Shown here piece by piece: positions 6,792 through 16,813 of a stretch of DNA of 64,000 bases. Source of the DNA: Tessaracoccus antarcticus (GTDB lineage Bacteria > Actinomycetota > Actinomycetes > Propionibacteriales > Propionibacteriaceae); the NCBI RefSeq assembly GCF_003688855.1, contig NZ_REFW01000004.1:62001-126000 (forward strand), given 5' to 3'. Every line of letters starts with the position of its first letter. Positions within the stretch are counted from its first letter, which is position 1. Both the position numbers and the translations under genes were made by a program. The notes under the pieces are model-generated. The model did no database searches and had not been told where the DNA came from. It worked only from the letters and a program-made list of their open reading frames with translations.

Positions 6792-9383
6792 ATGGGAGCA
6801 AATCTGACGCGTGAAGAAACAGCGGCCCGGGCCAGGGCCATCCACATAGAGCATCAGCGCGTCAGCGTGGACGTCTGCGACGCTGAGGACCTGTCGCAAC
6901 CGACCTATCCCGTGGACACCACCATCACGCTCACCACCAGCGAGCCGGAGACGTGGCTGGACTACCAGGGCGATGCCGTCACGGCCGTGCTCGTCGACGG
7001 CCAGCCGCGCGCCATCGAGTTCGACGGGGCGCGGATCCGGTTGCGGGACCTCCCCACGGGAGTCCCGTGCGTGATCGACGTCCAGGGCGCCAGCCGCTAC
7101 TCCCGTTCAGGGGAGGGGATGCACCGCTTCCGTGACCCCGTCGACGGGGAGACCTACCTCTACACACAGTACGAGCCGGCCGATGCGCGCCGCGTCTTTC
7201 CGTGCTTCGAGCAGCCCGACATCAAACCCCACTTCACCTTTGAACTCACGGGCCCCTCGGGATGGCAGTTGCTGTCCAACCAGCCCGAAGTTTCACGGCA
7301 GCCCGTGGGCAACGGCATGGACCACGTCACCTTCGCCCCCACCCCACCGCTGTCCACCTATCTCACCTGCCTGGTGGCGGGGCCCTACCACCGCGTCGAC
7401 GGCCAGTGGGCGTCGCGCCGCGGCGACGTCGAGTTGGCGTGGTTGTGCCGCGCTTCGCTGGCGCAGTACCTGGATACCGAGGAACTGTTGCGGATCACGA
7501 CATCCGGCCTCGACCACCTCGACGTCGTATTCGGTGACTACGTGTGGGGCAAGTACCACCAGGTGATGGTCCCCGAGTACAACCTCGGCGCCATGGAGAA
7601 CCCCGGCCTCGTCACCTACACCGAGGGCTACGTCTTCCGCTCCCCTGCCACACCCGCCCAGCACCAGGCCCGCGCCAACACGATTCTCCACGAGATGAGC
7701 CACATGTGGTTCGGCGACCTCGTCACACCCCGCTGGTGGAGCGACCTGTGGCTCAAGGAGTCCTTCGCCGAATTCATGGGCGCCCACCTGTCGAAGGAGG
7801 CGGCCGGCTTCGACGATGCCTGGCTGAACTTCACGGGTGGCCGCAAGGCCCGCGCCCACGTGGCTGACTCCATGCCGACGACGCACCCCATCGTGGCCGA
7901 CATCACCGACCTCGAGGCCGCCAAGAACAACTTCGACGCCATCACCTACTCCAAGGGCGCATCCGCGCTCACGCAATTGGTGCACTACGTCGGCCTCGAG
8001 TCCTTCTTCGCAGGCTGCCGGCTCTACTTCGAGCGTCACGCCTATGGCAACGCCACACTCACCGACTTCCTGGCCGCGCTGACGGAGACCTCCGGGCGCG
8101 ACCTGCAGTCCTGGGCCGACGCGTGGCTCAAGACCCGCGGCCACGACGAGCTCACCGCCGACGTCCTCGAGTCGGGCGGCCTGCTGGAGACGCTGAGTAT
8201 CCGGCGAGGACCCGGCCCCATGGATGACGGCACCCGACCCCACGCCACCACCATCGGTCTGTACGACCTCGTCGACGGCCGCCTGCAACTCCGAGCGCGG
8301 CACGATGTGCTCATCGAGGCCGACGCCACCGAGGTCCCCGGCGTCGCGGGGCAGCCCGTCCCGGCCGCGATCCTTCCCAACGACACGGACCAGACCTTCG
8401 TCCGTGTCCGACTCGACGACGGTTCGAGGCAGGCGCTCCTGTCCCACATCAGCGACCTCGAGCCCCTCGTGCGCGCCACGTCCTGGGCTGCCCTGTTCTC
8501 CGATGTCCGCGACACGGGCCTGCACGTCGCGGACTACGTGGCCGCCGTCATCCAGCACGGTCCGCTGGAGGACCGCACCGGGACGCTGGCGGCGCTCATC
8601 GGGCACGTGGAGGACGCCCTGGAACGCTTCGTGCCCGACGACGCGGAACTGGCAGAGCGCTGGCGTGACACCTGCCGCGCCGTGGCACAGGACTCCGAGC
8701 CCGGATCCATGCGCCAACTGCAGTGGGCCAAGGCCCACATCCGCGCGGCCGCGCTGGCGCCGTCGGACGTCACATGGATCCTGAACGGCGAGCTGGCGGG
8801 GCTGCGACTCACCGACGATCTCCGCTGGCTCGCCTGGCAGTCCCTGGCTGTGCAGGGCAGGGTGTCTGCAGACGACCTCGACGGGGCTCTGGCCGCTGAC
8901 GACACCGCCGCCGGCCGGGTGGCGCACCTGCGGGCGTGGTACTCCCGGCCCGAGCAGTCACTGAAGCAGCAGGCCTGGGATCGAGCCCACGTCGTCGACG
9001 GGGAGACCAATGATGACGTCGACGCCCTCCTGGACGGGATCTTCGCCCCGGGCCAGGAGTCGTTGACGGAGGTGTTCGCGGAGCCGTACTTCGCATCGCT
9101 GCCCGACGTGTGGCGCGACCATCCCATCGAGATCGCCCGGCGCCTGGTGCTGGGTGGATTCCCCACCGACGTCGCGCACCTCGGCCGTGCACGCACGTGG
9201 CTGGACGAGAACCCCGCGGCGCCCCCGGCGCTGCGGCGGTTGGTCATCGAGTGCGAGGCCGAGCTGCGTGTCGCCGCCCACGTCCGCCGAGCCAACGGCT
9301 GTCGGGGGGCGGACTCCGGCGCTGTTGCTGGGCTCGATCGGGGACAAGCCACGTCGTTCGATCTCGGAGCCGTTGGTACTTGA
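6792..9383 (+). CDS. pepN: Aminopeptidase N (M1 zinc metallopeptidase) with abnormal C-terminal tail
   Basis: Cytosolic M1 aminopeptidase that removes N-terminal residues from peptides. The exopeptidase motif GAMENPG and the zinc site HEMSHMWFGD with the downstream Glu in LKESFAEF are intact. The C-terminal ERAP1-like helical domain follows. ATG at 6792 (MGANLTREE) is chosen by family similarity over upstream in-frame starts. Homology should end near residue 830 (ELRVAAHVR, about 9290). The last 30 residues (GCRGADSGAVAG onward) look like readthrough into a foreign remnant, so the native stop seems lost in a rearrangement. Enzyme activity is probably kept. Confidence 0.92.
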   Translation: MGANLTREETAARARAIHIEHQRVSVDVCDAEDLSQPTYPVDTTITLTTSEPETWLDYQGDAVTAVLVDGQPRAIEFDGARIRLRDLPTGVPCVIDVQGASRYSRSGEGMHRFRDPVDGETYLYTQYEPADARRVFPCFEQPDIKPHFTFELTGPSGWQLLSNQPEVSRQPVGNGMDHVTFAPTPPLSTYLTCLVAGPYHRVDGQWASRRGDVELAWLCRASLAQYLDTEELLRITTSGLDHLDVVFGDYVWGKYHQVMVPEYNLGAMENPGLVTYTEGYVFRSPATPAQHQARANTILHEMSHMWFGDLVTPRWWSDLWLKESFAEFMGAHLSKEAAGFDDAWLNFTGGRKARAHVADSMPTTHPIVADITDLEAAKNNFDAITYSKGASALTQLVHYVGLESFFAGCRLYFERHAYGNATLTDFLAALTETSGRDLQSWADAWLKTRGHDELTADVLESGGLLETLSIRRGPGPMDDGTRPHATTIGLYDLVDGRLQLRARHDVLIEADATEVPGVAGQPVPAAILPNDTDQTFVRVRLDDGSRQALLSHISDLEPLVRATSWAALFSDVRDTGLHVADYVAAVIQHGPLEDRTGTLAALIGHVEDALERFVPDDAELAERWRDTCRAVAQDSEPGSMRQLQWAKAHIRAAALAPSDVTWILNGELAGLRLTDDLRWLAWQSLAVQGRVSADDLDGALAADDTAAGRVAHLRAWYSRPEQSLKQQAWDRAHVVDGETNDDVDALLDGIFAPGQESLTEVFAEPYFASLPDVWRDHPIEIARRLVLGGFPTDVAHLGRARTWLDENPAAPPALRRLVIECEAELRVAAHVRRANGCRGADSGAVAGLDRGQATSFDLGAVGT

Positions 9384-10481
9384 ACTGGACTTCTCAGCGC
9401 CGTTGGCACCCGGAACCCTGGAGCTGCGCAACGCCAACAACACGCTGGTGCGCACCATCGTCACCCCGGCCAGCGCTGACGGGTCGCTGCGTCTGGTGTG
9501 GGACGTCCGCGATGACAAGGGTGAGCCTGTATACCCAACGGCAGTTACACCTGGAGGTTCAGGGGCAAGGACACCTCAGGCCGGGAGGTGGCCGGCGCGA
9601 CCCCGACAACCGACCTCCTGGGCGCCGTCGACGTCACGCGGAACCAGTTCGCCACCACCGGCACGCCCAGATACCTGATCCCGTGCGGCCGCGTCGAGTC
9701 ACGCCTGGACCTGCCCACCACCACAGGGGTCACCTACGGGTACAGCTACGGTGAGGGCACCGCGACGGTGACGGCTGAGGCGGAGCAGGGCTGGGTGATC
9801 ACCGGCCAGAGGAGCTGGATGCTGCCGCTGGTCAAGCAGTCCTGCGAGGGCATCGTCTCGGCGCCCACGTTCGTGGACAAGCCCGGCACCTACCACGACA
9901 AGTTGGTGATCCCGAAGGCAGTCGACCCCGTCAGAGGGTACGAGGTCAATGGCCAGTACATGCCCGCCGGGGAGCACTCCCTGATGACGGGCACCGTGAC
10001 CGTGGCAGCCCTCTTCGAGGACGACGTGGCGCCCATGACGTGGCGGCACACGTGCGGCATCGGCGGAATCATCGACGTCTACACCACTCCCGGCGAGCAC
10101 GTCGTGAACGGGCGCCGCTGGGACACCCGCTGTGAGCCGTACTCCACCACCACCCGATGCTTCACCAACATCTGGGCCACGACGGTGGAGCAGCGGGGCT
10201 CCACTTTTCACCAGTCCAACGGCTGGGTGTTCAACAACCTGACCTACATGCCGATTCCACGCAAGCAGTGGGGCAGCAACCCGTTGGCGAACAATGGCGC
10301 CTGGACCGCAGCCGACGCACGGCAGTGGCGCACCGAGTGCGACACCCCGAAGACTGGCCGCAACGGATGTCGGAGCTGGATCCAGGCCCGCGTGGTCGTG
10401 GCATCGCCCAGGACCGGAGGCGGGTACAGCTACAGGTGGGAAACCAGAGAGATCCTCAACAACATCGTCCGGTTCGGCTGA
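9300..10481 (+). pseudogene. 3' remnant of a secreted cell-surface protein, 5'-truncated and frameshifted
   Basis: Coding similarity resumes in another frame directly after the pepN homology. Residues around LVLELDFSAPLAPGTLELRN through DKGEPVYP form a FlgD-like Ig module. The frame then slips at 9534-9536: a run of three C's would need four to join GEPVYP to NGSYTWRFRGKDTSGREV. After that the frame is open to 10481 and ends with the same four-cysteine domain as the LRR protein at 5143 (TRCEPYS, TRC, ECDT, NGCR, GWVFNNLTYMP). No start codon, signal peptide or ribosome-binding site precedes it. The 5' part was lost at the junction with pepN. A sequencing error could explain the frameshift but not the missing start. 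Confidence 0.8.
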
Positions 10482-10531
10482 GCCACTCCCGCTGGCGTGT
10501 GGGGCGTTGGGTGGCGGCGGCTCCCGGCGGA

Positions 10532-10537
10532 TACGCT
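10532..10537 (+). promoter_or_regulatory. -10 box of DUF1206 gene, leaderless
   Basis: TACGCT is followed by 6 nt and the ATG at 10544, with no Shine-Dalgarno; leaderless transcription is likely. Confidence 0.55.
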
Positions 10538-10543
10538 GCGGGG

Positions 10544-11353
10544 ATGGACCGACCCGACCTTGATGATGCCCGCGACAAGGCACACGAGGTGGGCGACTCC
10601 ACCGCCTACCAATGGCTGGTGCGCGGGGGACTGGTGGCCTTCGGTGTCGTCCACCTCCTCGTGGCGTACCTGGCGGCACGGCTGGCATTCGGGGCCACGT
10701 CCGAGGACGCCTCCCAGACGGGGGCGCTGCGGGAGCTCGCCGGTGCGCCACTGGGGCCGTTCCTGCTGTGGGGCACGAGCCTCGGCCTGTTCGTGATTTC
10801 GCTGTGGCAGCTGCTCAGCGCGTTCGTGGGTCACCTGCACCTCTCAGGCACGGTCCGCACCCGTCGCAGGGCCGCGTCGGTGGGCCGCGCCGCTGTCTAC
10901 GGCGCACTGGGCTGGAACGCGGCCAGCATCGCCACGGGCGGTTCAGGGGGCGACGGCGGGGACACAGCATCCGCGACGCTGCTGTCGCTGCCTTTCGGGC
11001 AGATCCTGGTGGGGCTCGTGGGCGTGGTGATCGGCATCGTCGGCGTCTCACAGATCATGAAGGGCGTTCGCGACAAGTACGAGGAGGAGTTGAAGGGCTC
11101 CCTGTCGGCTGCACAGAAGTGGGTGGCGCGCGTCGGCCACGTGGGCAAGGGCGCCGCCATCATGATCGTGGCGGCACTGTTCGTGTGGGCCGCCTGGACC
11201 TATGACGCCACGTCCGCCGGCGGCCTGGACACCGCACTGCAGACGGTTCGGACAGCTCCCTTCGGCCCCGTCATCCTCCTGGCGATCGCGGCAGGGTTTG
11301 CCTGCTACGGGCTGTACTGCTTCATCTGGGCGAGGCACGCCCGGTTCCACTGA
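10544..11353 (+). CDS. DUF1206 family membrane protein
   Basis: A 269-residue inner-membrane protein with six hydrophobic segments arranged as three two-helix repeats, the layout of DUF1206 proteins. Examples are WLVRGGLVAFGVVHLLVAYL near the start, AAVYGALGWNAASIATGG mid-protein and AAIMIVAALFVWAAWTYD late. Function is unknown in the family. ATG at 10544 follows a TACGCT box by 6 nt, which fixes the start; longer frames upstream are shadow sequence. It is convergent with the ankyrin gene, whose stop lies 2 bp beyond. Confidence 0.85.
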   Translation: MDRPDLDDARDKAHEVGDSTAYQWLVRGGLVAFGVVHLLVAYLAARLAFGATSEDASQTGALRELAGAPLGPFLLWGTSLGLFVISLWQLLSAFVGHLHLSGTVRTRRRAASVGRAAVYGALGWNAASIATGGSGGDGGDTASATLLSLPFGQILVGLVGVVIGIVGVSQIMKGVRDKYEEELKGSLSAAQKWVARVGHVGKGAAIMIVAALFVWAAWTYDATSAGGLDTALQTVRTAPFGPVILLAIAAGFACYGLYCFIWARHARFH

Positions 11354-11355
11354 GG

Positions 11356-12417
11356 TCAGCGTCGGTACGAAGGCGCCGGCAACACCGTCGGATCAGGGTT
11401 GGCCAGGACCCACTGGACACCCAGCTCCGCGAGTCGCAGGACGTCGCCCTCCACCCCAATCCCGGTGCGCAGTCCCACCGCCAGACGTCTGGCCTCGGCG
11501 AGCGCGGGGGCGGGCAGGGGCACCCCCGTGCCGAGGTGGATCATCAACGCCGCCAGCATGAGCTGAAAACCCGCGTCCCAGTTGATGCCGCCGTTCTCGT
11601 TGATCTCGATGGCCACGCGCCCCGTGATCCTGATCACCTCGCCCTGCACCGTCCTGCTCGCACCGGTCCCCGGTACGAGCAGTCCCCAGAGCTCCTGGTG
11701 CTGGTCGGTTGGGTCGCTCCCGGTGACCGTGATGGGGGATATCCCGTCATGGACGCGGTGTGGTCGAGCAGGTGTGGCCCCCACCAGCTCGTACAGAGCC
11801 CTCAGCGTCGGCTCCTGGGCGGCGAAATGGGGTTCGTTCTCACCGTGGGAGCGGTAGAACTCCCAGTCCCGGCCCACGGACTCGACGTCGCCGCGCATGA
11901 TGGCGCTCACCTCTGCCCCAGCAGAGCGCAGCAGTTCCGCGACCGCAAGCGCCTGCTCCAGGCTGGTGGTGGTGGCGATCTCCAGCGCCACGGCCAGCGG
12001 TGTCTGTCCGCGTGAGTTCTTCGCGTGCACGTTGGCACCGCGGGACATCAGCATTGTGACCGCGTCGGCATCGAGACTTCTGGCAGCGGCATGCAAGGGC
12101 GTGTTGCCGACGTGGTCCTGCGCAGAGATGTCTGCGCCCGAGTTCAGCAGCAGCGCCATGACCTCGAGGTCGCGTCCCCGGTGGTGGAGCGGGGTGTGGC
12201 CGCCCCGGTCTGCTGTGTTCGGGTCGGCACCATGCTCCAGCAACCACCGGGCCAGGTCAACGGAGCAGTTGTAGAAGCTGAGTGCGGCCTTCTTGCCGTA
12301 GCCGTCATGGGCGTCCACCTCCCGGTTGTCGAAGACCGCCACCAGTTCGTCCGTGGAGGCGGTGGTCAACAAGTCGTGGAAGTCCTTCGGCAGGGTCGTG
12401 CGTTTCCGCTGTGCCAT
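11356..12417 (-). CDS. Ankyrin repeat protein with uncharacterised C-terminal domain
   Basis: A 353-residue cytosolic protein. Residues about 15-190 contain four ankyrin repeats (ADPNTADRGGHTPLHHRG, ADISAQDHVGNTPLHAAA, ANVHAKNSRGQTPLAVAL), a protein-binding scaffold. The remaining 160 residues form a separate domain with GRVAIEINENGGINWDAGFQ and ELWGLLVPGTGASRTVQGE, which I do not recognise. No signal peptide or membrane segment. ATG at 12417 has GGAG about 10 nt upstream; extension further would overlap purL. It is divergent from purL, with 87 bp between starts. Partner unknown. Confidence 0.8.
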   Translation of the reverse strand: MAQRKRTTLPKDFHDLLTTASTDELVAVFDNREVDAHDGYGKKAALSFYNCSVDLARWLLEHGADPNTADRGGHTPLHHRGRDLEVMALLLNSGADISAQDHVGNTPLHAAARSLDADAVTMLMSRGANVHAKNSRGQTPLAVALEIATTTSLEQALAVAELLRSAGAEVSAIMRGDVESVGRDWEFYRSHGENEPHFAAQEPTLRALYELVGATPARPHRVHDGISPITVTGSDPTDQHQELWGLLVPGTGASRTVQGEVIRITGRVAIEINENGGINWDAGFQLMLAALMIHLGTGVPLPAPALAEARRLAVGLRTGIGVEGDVLRLAELGVQWVLANPDPTVLPAPSYRR

Positions 12418-12492
12418 GGGAGTCTGCTCCTTCGCTGGTGGGCCTGTCGTGATCCTAGGGAGCGGCCGGTCCCCTTCACCCCGCAGGACCGG

Positions 12493-12498
12493 TAGATT
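12493..12498 (+). promoter_or_regulatory. -10 box of purL, leaderless
   Basis: TAGATT followed by 6 nt and the GTG start at 12505. No ribosome-binding site is present. Confidence 0.55.
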
Positions 12499-12504
12499 GG
12501 GCGC

Positions 12505-14763
12505 GTGGCCGACACCGTTGAAGATGCAATCAGCACCCCCGACCTCGCACAGCCGTACGCGGCGCTCGGCGTGAAGGACGAGGAGTACGCACAGATTCGC
12601 GAGATCCTCGGACGACGTCCCACCGGCGCAGAGCTGGCGATGTACTCCGTGATGTGGTCCGAGCACTGCTCCTACAAGTCCTCCAAAGTGCACCTGAAGC
12701 GCTTCGGAGAGCTCAGCCAGGACACCCCACGCGGTCCGTTGCTCGCCGGGATCGGCGAGAACGCGGGCGTCGTCGACATCGGCCAGGGCTGGGCCGTCAC
12801 GTTCAAGGCGGAGAGCCACAACCACCCGTCCTACGTTGAGCCCTACCAGGGCGCCGCCACCGGCGTCGGAGGCATCGTCCGCGACATCCTCGCCATGGGC
12901 GCCCGCCCCATCGGTGTCATGGACTCCCTGCGGTTCGGTCCGCTGCATGCCGACGACACGGCTCGTGTCCTGCCCGGCATCGTCGCCGGCGTGGGCGGCT
13001 ACGGCAACTGCCTGGGCCTGCCCAACATTGGTGGGGAGGTCCAGTTCCACGAGTCCTACCTCGGCAACCCACTCGTCAACGCCCTGTGCGTTGGTGTCCT
13101 GCGACACGAGGACCTCCACCTGGCCCACGCCTCGGGCGTCGGCAACCAGGTGATCCTGTTCGGCGCCGCGACCGGTGGTGACGGTATCGGCGGCGCCTCC
13201 ATCCTCGCCTCCGAGACCTTCGACGAGACGGGTCCCGCCAAGAGGCCCAGCGTTCAGGTCGGCGACCCCTTCATGGAGAAGCTCCTCATCGAGTGCACCC
13301 TCGAGCTGTTCCAGGCCGGCATCATCAACGGCATCCAGGACTTCGGCGCCGCCGGCATCTCCTGCGCCACCTCCGAGCTGGCCTCCGCCGGGGACGGTGG
13401 CATGTTCGTGGAGCTCGACAGGGTGCCGCTGCGCGACCCCTCCCTCGCACCGGAGGAAATCCTCATGAGCGAGTCACAGGAGCGCATGATGGCCGTGGTG
13501 GAGCCCCACAACGTGGAGCGCTTCATGGAGATCTGCGCCAAGTGGGACGTGCTTGCCACCGTCGTCGGTGAGGTCATCGAGGGCGACCGGCTCATTATCC
13601 AGTGGCACGGGGAGACCATCGTCGACGTCGACCCGAAGACGGTCGCCCATGACGGCCCCGTGTACGAGCGCCCCTTCCACCGGCCCACCTGGCTTGACGC
13701 CCTCAACGCCGACCGGGCCGAGGACCTGCCCCGCGACAACACCGTCGACGCGCTGCGTTCGGCGCTGCTGCAGGTGATGGCGCACCCCAACATCGCCGAC
13801 AAGTCCTGGATCACCAACCAGTACGACCGCTACGTGCGCGGCAACTCCGTCCTGGCCCAGCCCGAGGACGCCGGCATGCTGCGCATCGACGAGGAGTCCG
13901 GGCTCGGCATCGCGCTGGCCCTGGACGCCAACTCCCGCTTCACGCACCTGAACCCGTACCTGGGGGCGCAGCTGTCGCTGGCGGAGGCGTACCGCAACGT
14001 GGCCGTCACCGGCGCCGAACCCGTCGCCATCACCGACTGTCTGAACTTCGGCTCCCCGGAGGACCCCGAGGTGATGTGGACCTTCGTGGAGGCCATCCTT
14101 GGTCTCGTCGACGGCTGCAAGCAGTTGGGCGTCCCTGTCACCGGCGGCAACGTCAGCCTCTACAACCAGACGGCATCCACGCCCATTCTGCCCACCCCCA
14201 CCGTGGGTGTGCTGGGCGTCATCGACGACGTCACCACCCGTATCCGCTCCGGCTTCACGCACCCCGGCGACGCCATCGTCCTGCTGGGCGCCACGCGCGA
14301 GGAGCTGTCCGGCTCCATCTGGGCCGACGCCCTGCACGACGGGCACCTCGGGGGCCTGCCGCCGAAGGTGGACCTGCGCGCCGAGCAGGGGCTGGCCCGC
14401 GTCATGGCGGCGTCCGCCCACGAGGGCCTGCTCACCTCCGCGCACGACCTGTCCGAGGGTGGTCTCGGCGTGGCCATCGTGGAGTGTGCGCTCCGCAACG
14501 ACTGCGGCTTCGCTGTCACCCTGCCCTCCGACGACGCCACCGTGGCGCTCTTCTCGGAGTCGGCGGCGCGTGCCGTGGTGTCCCTCTCGGGCCAGAACCT
14601 CAAGCGCTTCGAGTCACTGTGTGTCGAGCACGATGTTGTCGTGGCGCGTCTGGGTGAGGTCACGGGCGACGACGTTGCCGAGTTCGTGGGGACGTTCAGC
14701 GTCCCCTTGGCTGAGCTCCGCGACGCCTGGCAGCGCACCCTCCCGGCGGCGCTCGCCGTCTGA
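12505..14763 (+). CDS. purL: Phosphoribosylformylglycinamidine synthase subunit PurL
   Basis: A 752-residue small-type PurL, the ATP-dependent synthetase subunit of FGAM synthase. The length shows that it needs separate PurS and PurQ, both encoded at 3.2-4.1 kb. Visible family segments are [12 protein letters not shown] near residue 50, [14 protein letters not shown] (ATP/substrate site), [16 protein letters not shown] and the second-half repeat [13 protein letters not shown] and [19 protein letters not shown] at 12505 is supported by the adjacent -10 box. It is cytosolic and shares a pathway with purF and purM downstream. Confidence 0.97.
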   Translation: MADTVEDAISTPDLAQPYAALGVKDEEYAQIREILGRRPTGAELAMYSVMWSEHCSYKSSKVHLKRFGELSQDTPRGPLLAGIGENAGVVDIGQGWAVTFKAESHNHPSYVEPYQGAATGVGGIVRDILAMGARPIGVMDSLRFGPLHADDTARVLPGIVAGVGGYGNCLGLPNIGGEVQFHESYLGNPLVNALCVGVLRHEDLHLAHASGVGNQVILFGAATGGDGIGGASILASETFDETGPAKRPSVQVGDPFMEKLLIECTLELFQAGIINGIQDFGAAGISCATSELASAGDGGMFVELDRVPLRDPSLAPEEILMSESQERMMAVVEPHNVERFMEICAKWDVLATVVGEVIEGDRLIIQWHGETIVDVDPKTVAHDGPVYERPFHRPTWLDALNADRAEDLPRDNTVDALRSALLQVMAHPNIADKSWITNQYDRYVRGNSVLAQPEDAGMLRIDEESGLGIALALDANSRFTHLNPYLGAQLSLAEAYRNVAVTGAEPVAITDCLNFGSPEDPEVMWTFVEAILGLVDGCKQLGVPVTGGNVSLYNQTASTPILPTPTVGVLGVIDDVTTRIRSGFTHPGDAIVLLGATREELSGSIWADALHDGHLGGLPPKVDLRAEQGLARVMAASAHEGLLTSAHDLSEGGLGVAIVECALRNDCGFAVTLPSDDATVALFSESAARAVVSLSGQNLKRFESLCVEHDVVVARLGEVTGDDVAEFVGTFSVPLAELRDAWQRTLPAALAV

Positions 14764-14861
14764 ACTGCGCGGCCCCGTCCGGGGGTGGTGCACGTTTCCG
14801 GGCCCGACGTGGGTGAGGGGCTGGCCGTGTGAGACAGCTGGGGGGCCGCTGTTTCGAGGCA

Positions 14862-14867
14862 TAGGGT
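14862..14867 (+). promoter_or_regulatory. -10 box of MFS gene
   Basis: TAGGGT lies 9 nt before the ATG at 14877, so the 5' leader would be very short or absent. Confidence 0.45.
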
Positions 14868-14876
14868 TGGTGAGAA

Positions 14877-16136
14877 ATGAGCCGAACATTCGCCAGCCTC
14901 CGCATCTACAACTACCGATGCTTCGCTGCGGGCGCCCTGGCGAGCAACATCGGCACCTGGATGGCCCGCACGGCGCAGGACTGGCTCGTCCTCACCGAAC
15001 TGACCGACCGCTCGTCCATTGCGCTCGGCATCGTGACGGGACTGCAGTTCCTGCCGATCCCCCTGCTGGCCCCCTACGCAGGGTTGATCGCGGACAGGAT
15101 GAGCAAGGTCCGCCTGCTCAAGATCACTCAGGCTGCCCTCTCCCTGAACGCCCTGGCGCTGTTCATCCTCGTGGGAACCGGTACGGCGCAGCTCTGGCAC
15201 GTGTACCTGCTGGCCTTCATCCAGGGCATCGCCGTCTCCTTCGACAACCCCGCCCGCCAGGCCTTCGTGAACGAACTGGTGCCGCATGAGTTGGTCCCCA
15301 ACGCCGTGGGGCTGAACTCGGCGTCGTTCAACAGTGCCCGCCTCTTCGGACCCGCACTGGCGGGGATCGTCATCGGGCTGTGGGGGGTGGCGCCCGCCCT
15401 GGCCATCAACGCGGCGAGCTTCGGTGCGGTCCTGTTGAGCCTGTTCCTCATCCGTGAGGCGGAGTTGCTGCTGTCACCGCCCCGCACCACCCGAGGCACC
15501 GTCGCGGAGGGCATTGCCTACGTGCGGGCCAGACCTGACCTGGTGCTCATCTTCGCCGTGATCTTCATGCTGGGCACCTTCGGCATGAACTTCCAGATCA
15601 CCATGGCGCTGATGGCCACCAAGGTCTACGGCAAGGGTGCAGCGGAGTTCGGCCTCCTGGGCTCCTTCATGGCCATCGGCACCCTGGCAGGGGCGCTCAT
15701 GGCCGCGCGTCGGGGCACGCCGCGCCTTCGCACGCTGCTGGGAGCTCTGGGGGCCTTTTCCGTCGCCTGCTTCCTGGCCGGCCTCGCGCCCAGCTACTCC
15801 ATTTTTGCCCTCCTGCTCATCCCGTGTGGACTGTTCGCCCTGACCGTCATGACGACGGCGAACTCCACTGTCCAACTGTCCACGCAGCCGGAGTTCAGGG
15901 GTCGCGTCATGGCCCTCTACATGGCCATCTTCATGGGCGGGACGCCGTTGGGCGCCCCCATCATCGGGTGGGTGGGTGACGCGTTCGGTCCGCGGTGGAC
16001 GCTGCTCGTGGGGGCCATCGCCTGCTGGATCACGTTCCTCGCGGTCGGGTGGTTCCTCATCTTCCGGCGCAATCTTCGCGCCCGCCTGCGCCTGCGCTGG
16101 CCGCTGCGCCTTGAGGTCTGGCACAAGCAGGACTGA
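14877..16136 (+). CDS. MFS transporter (MFS_3/EntS-like exporter)
   Basis: A 419-residue inner-membrane permease with about twelve hydrophobic segments. The start RTFASLRIYNYRCFAAGALA, followed by NIGTWMARTAQDWLVL, and the loop AGLIADRMSKVRLLK are characteristic of the MFS_3 group (enterobactin exporter EntS, macrolide efflux relatives). FDNPARQAFVNELV is the second strong family signature. The C-terminus is basic and cytosolic. The substrate cannot be read from sequence; siderophore or drug export are the usual annotations. It stands alone between purL and the YbaB-like gene. Confidence 0.88.
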   Translation: MSRTFASLRIYNYRCFAAGALASNIGTWMARTAQDWLVLTELTDRSSIALGIVTGLQFLPIPLLAPYAGLIADRMSKVRLLKITQAALSLNALALFILVGTGTAQLWHVYLLAFIQGIAVSFDNPARQAFVNELVPHELVPNAVGLNSASFNSARLFGPALAGIVIGLWGVAPALAINAASFGAVLLSLFLIREAELLLSPPRTTRGTVAEGIAYVRARPDLVLIFAVIFMLGTFGMNFQITMALMATKVYGKGAAEFGLLGSFMAIGTLAGALMAARRGTPRLRTLLGALGAFSVACFLAGLAPSYSIFALLLIPCGLFALTVMTTANSTVQLSTQPEFRGRVMALYMAIFMGGTPLGAPIIGWVGDAFGPRWTLLVGAIACWITFLAVGWFLIFRRNLRARLRLRWPLRLEVWHKQD

Positions 16137-16229
16137 GCCCCAGAAGGGCGGCGGTGCACCGGCTGACCTGCCCACCCGTTAGGTTGATGGCGCCAGCCTG
16201 ATCTTTTGCACCCGAAAGGCGCATCACCC

Positions 16230-16790
16230 ATGAGCGAGCGTGTCCACACCGACGAGCACGAGGTCATCACACTGCGACTGGGCGAGCAGGGAATCGAGTC
16301 CGTGGCCTTCGGCAACACGTGGCGATCGTTCTATCCGGGCGCCGTCGAACTCTCCCGGGCACTCACCGCACTCATCGTCGAGGGGCTGCCACCGGCCACG
16401 GATGAGCAGGCGGAGACGCTGGAGGACTTCGGCCCCATGGTTGGCCCCATGCCGGACCAGCAGTGGAACGGCTTCTGGAACGAATTCAGCCTCTGGCGGG
16501 AGAAGTCGAAGCGGCTGCGGGCACGAGTGTCGGCCGGGGAGAGTGTGGCGCCCGCACCACTCGACGAGGTCATCGACCCACGGGAGAGGATCTTCGTCGG
16601 ATACACGGGCGGACGGTTCACCACCCTGGCGTTCCAGCCGGACTGGGTGGAGCGGGCAGGCATCCAGGAACTGAGCGACGTGGCAAGCGAGTTCCTCCGC
16701 ACCATCGACCTCGTTTCGCCCCGGCCCGTGGCACCCGAGATTGCCGAAATCAACGAGCACAGGCGCAATGCGCTGCGCTTCCTCCGCTGA
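16230..16790 (+). CDS. Hypothetical protein with two YbaB/EbfC-like halves
   Basis: A 186-residue cytosolic protein, first of a three-gene cluster. The start is ATG 16230, with GAAAGG 10 nt upstream. The N-terminal half (ITLRLGEQGIESVAFG ... LSRALTALIVEG) and the C-terminal half (GGRFTTLAFQPDWVERAG ... LSDVASEFLRTID) share a strand-strand-helix pattern like the small YbaB/EbfC proteins often found beside WXG100 genes in actinobacteria. This is a pattern match, not a firm homology. A charged, Trp-rich linker (NGFWNEFSLWREKSKR) joins the halves. The gene for a WXG-like helical protein starts 23 bp after its stop. Confidence 0.6.
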   Translation: MSERVHTDEHEVITLRLGEQGIESVAFGNTWRSFYPGAVELSRALTALIVEGLPPATDEQAETLEDFGPMVGPMPDQQWNGFWNEFSLWREKSKRLRARVSAGESVAPAPLDEVIDPRERIFVGYTGGRFTTLAFQPDWVERAGIQELSDVASEFLRTIDLVSPRPVAPEIAEINEHRRNALRFLR

Positions 16791-16813
16791 TCCTCCACTG
16801 AAGGGAACATCCC

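Noticed and set aside
7293-8927. 544-codon minus-strand frame opposite pepN
   Set aside because: Same cause: low-complexity His/Gly/Val translation, no start context, and pepN is unambiguous on the other strand.
9533-9537. Programmed ribosomal frameshift in the secreted-protein remnant
   Set aside because: There is no slippery heptamer or downstream pseudoknot, and the gene also lacks a 5' end, so decay is the simpler explanation.
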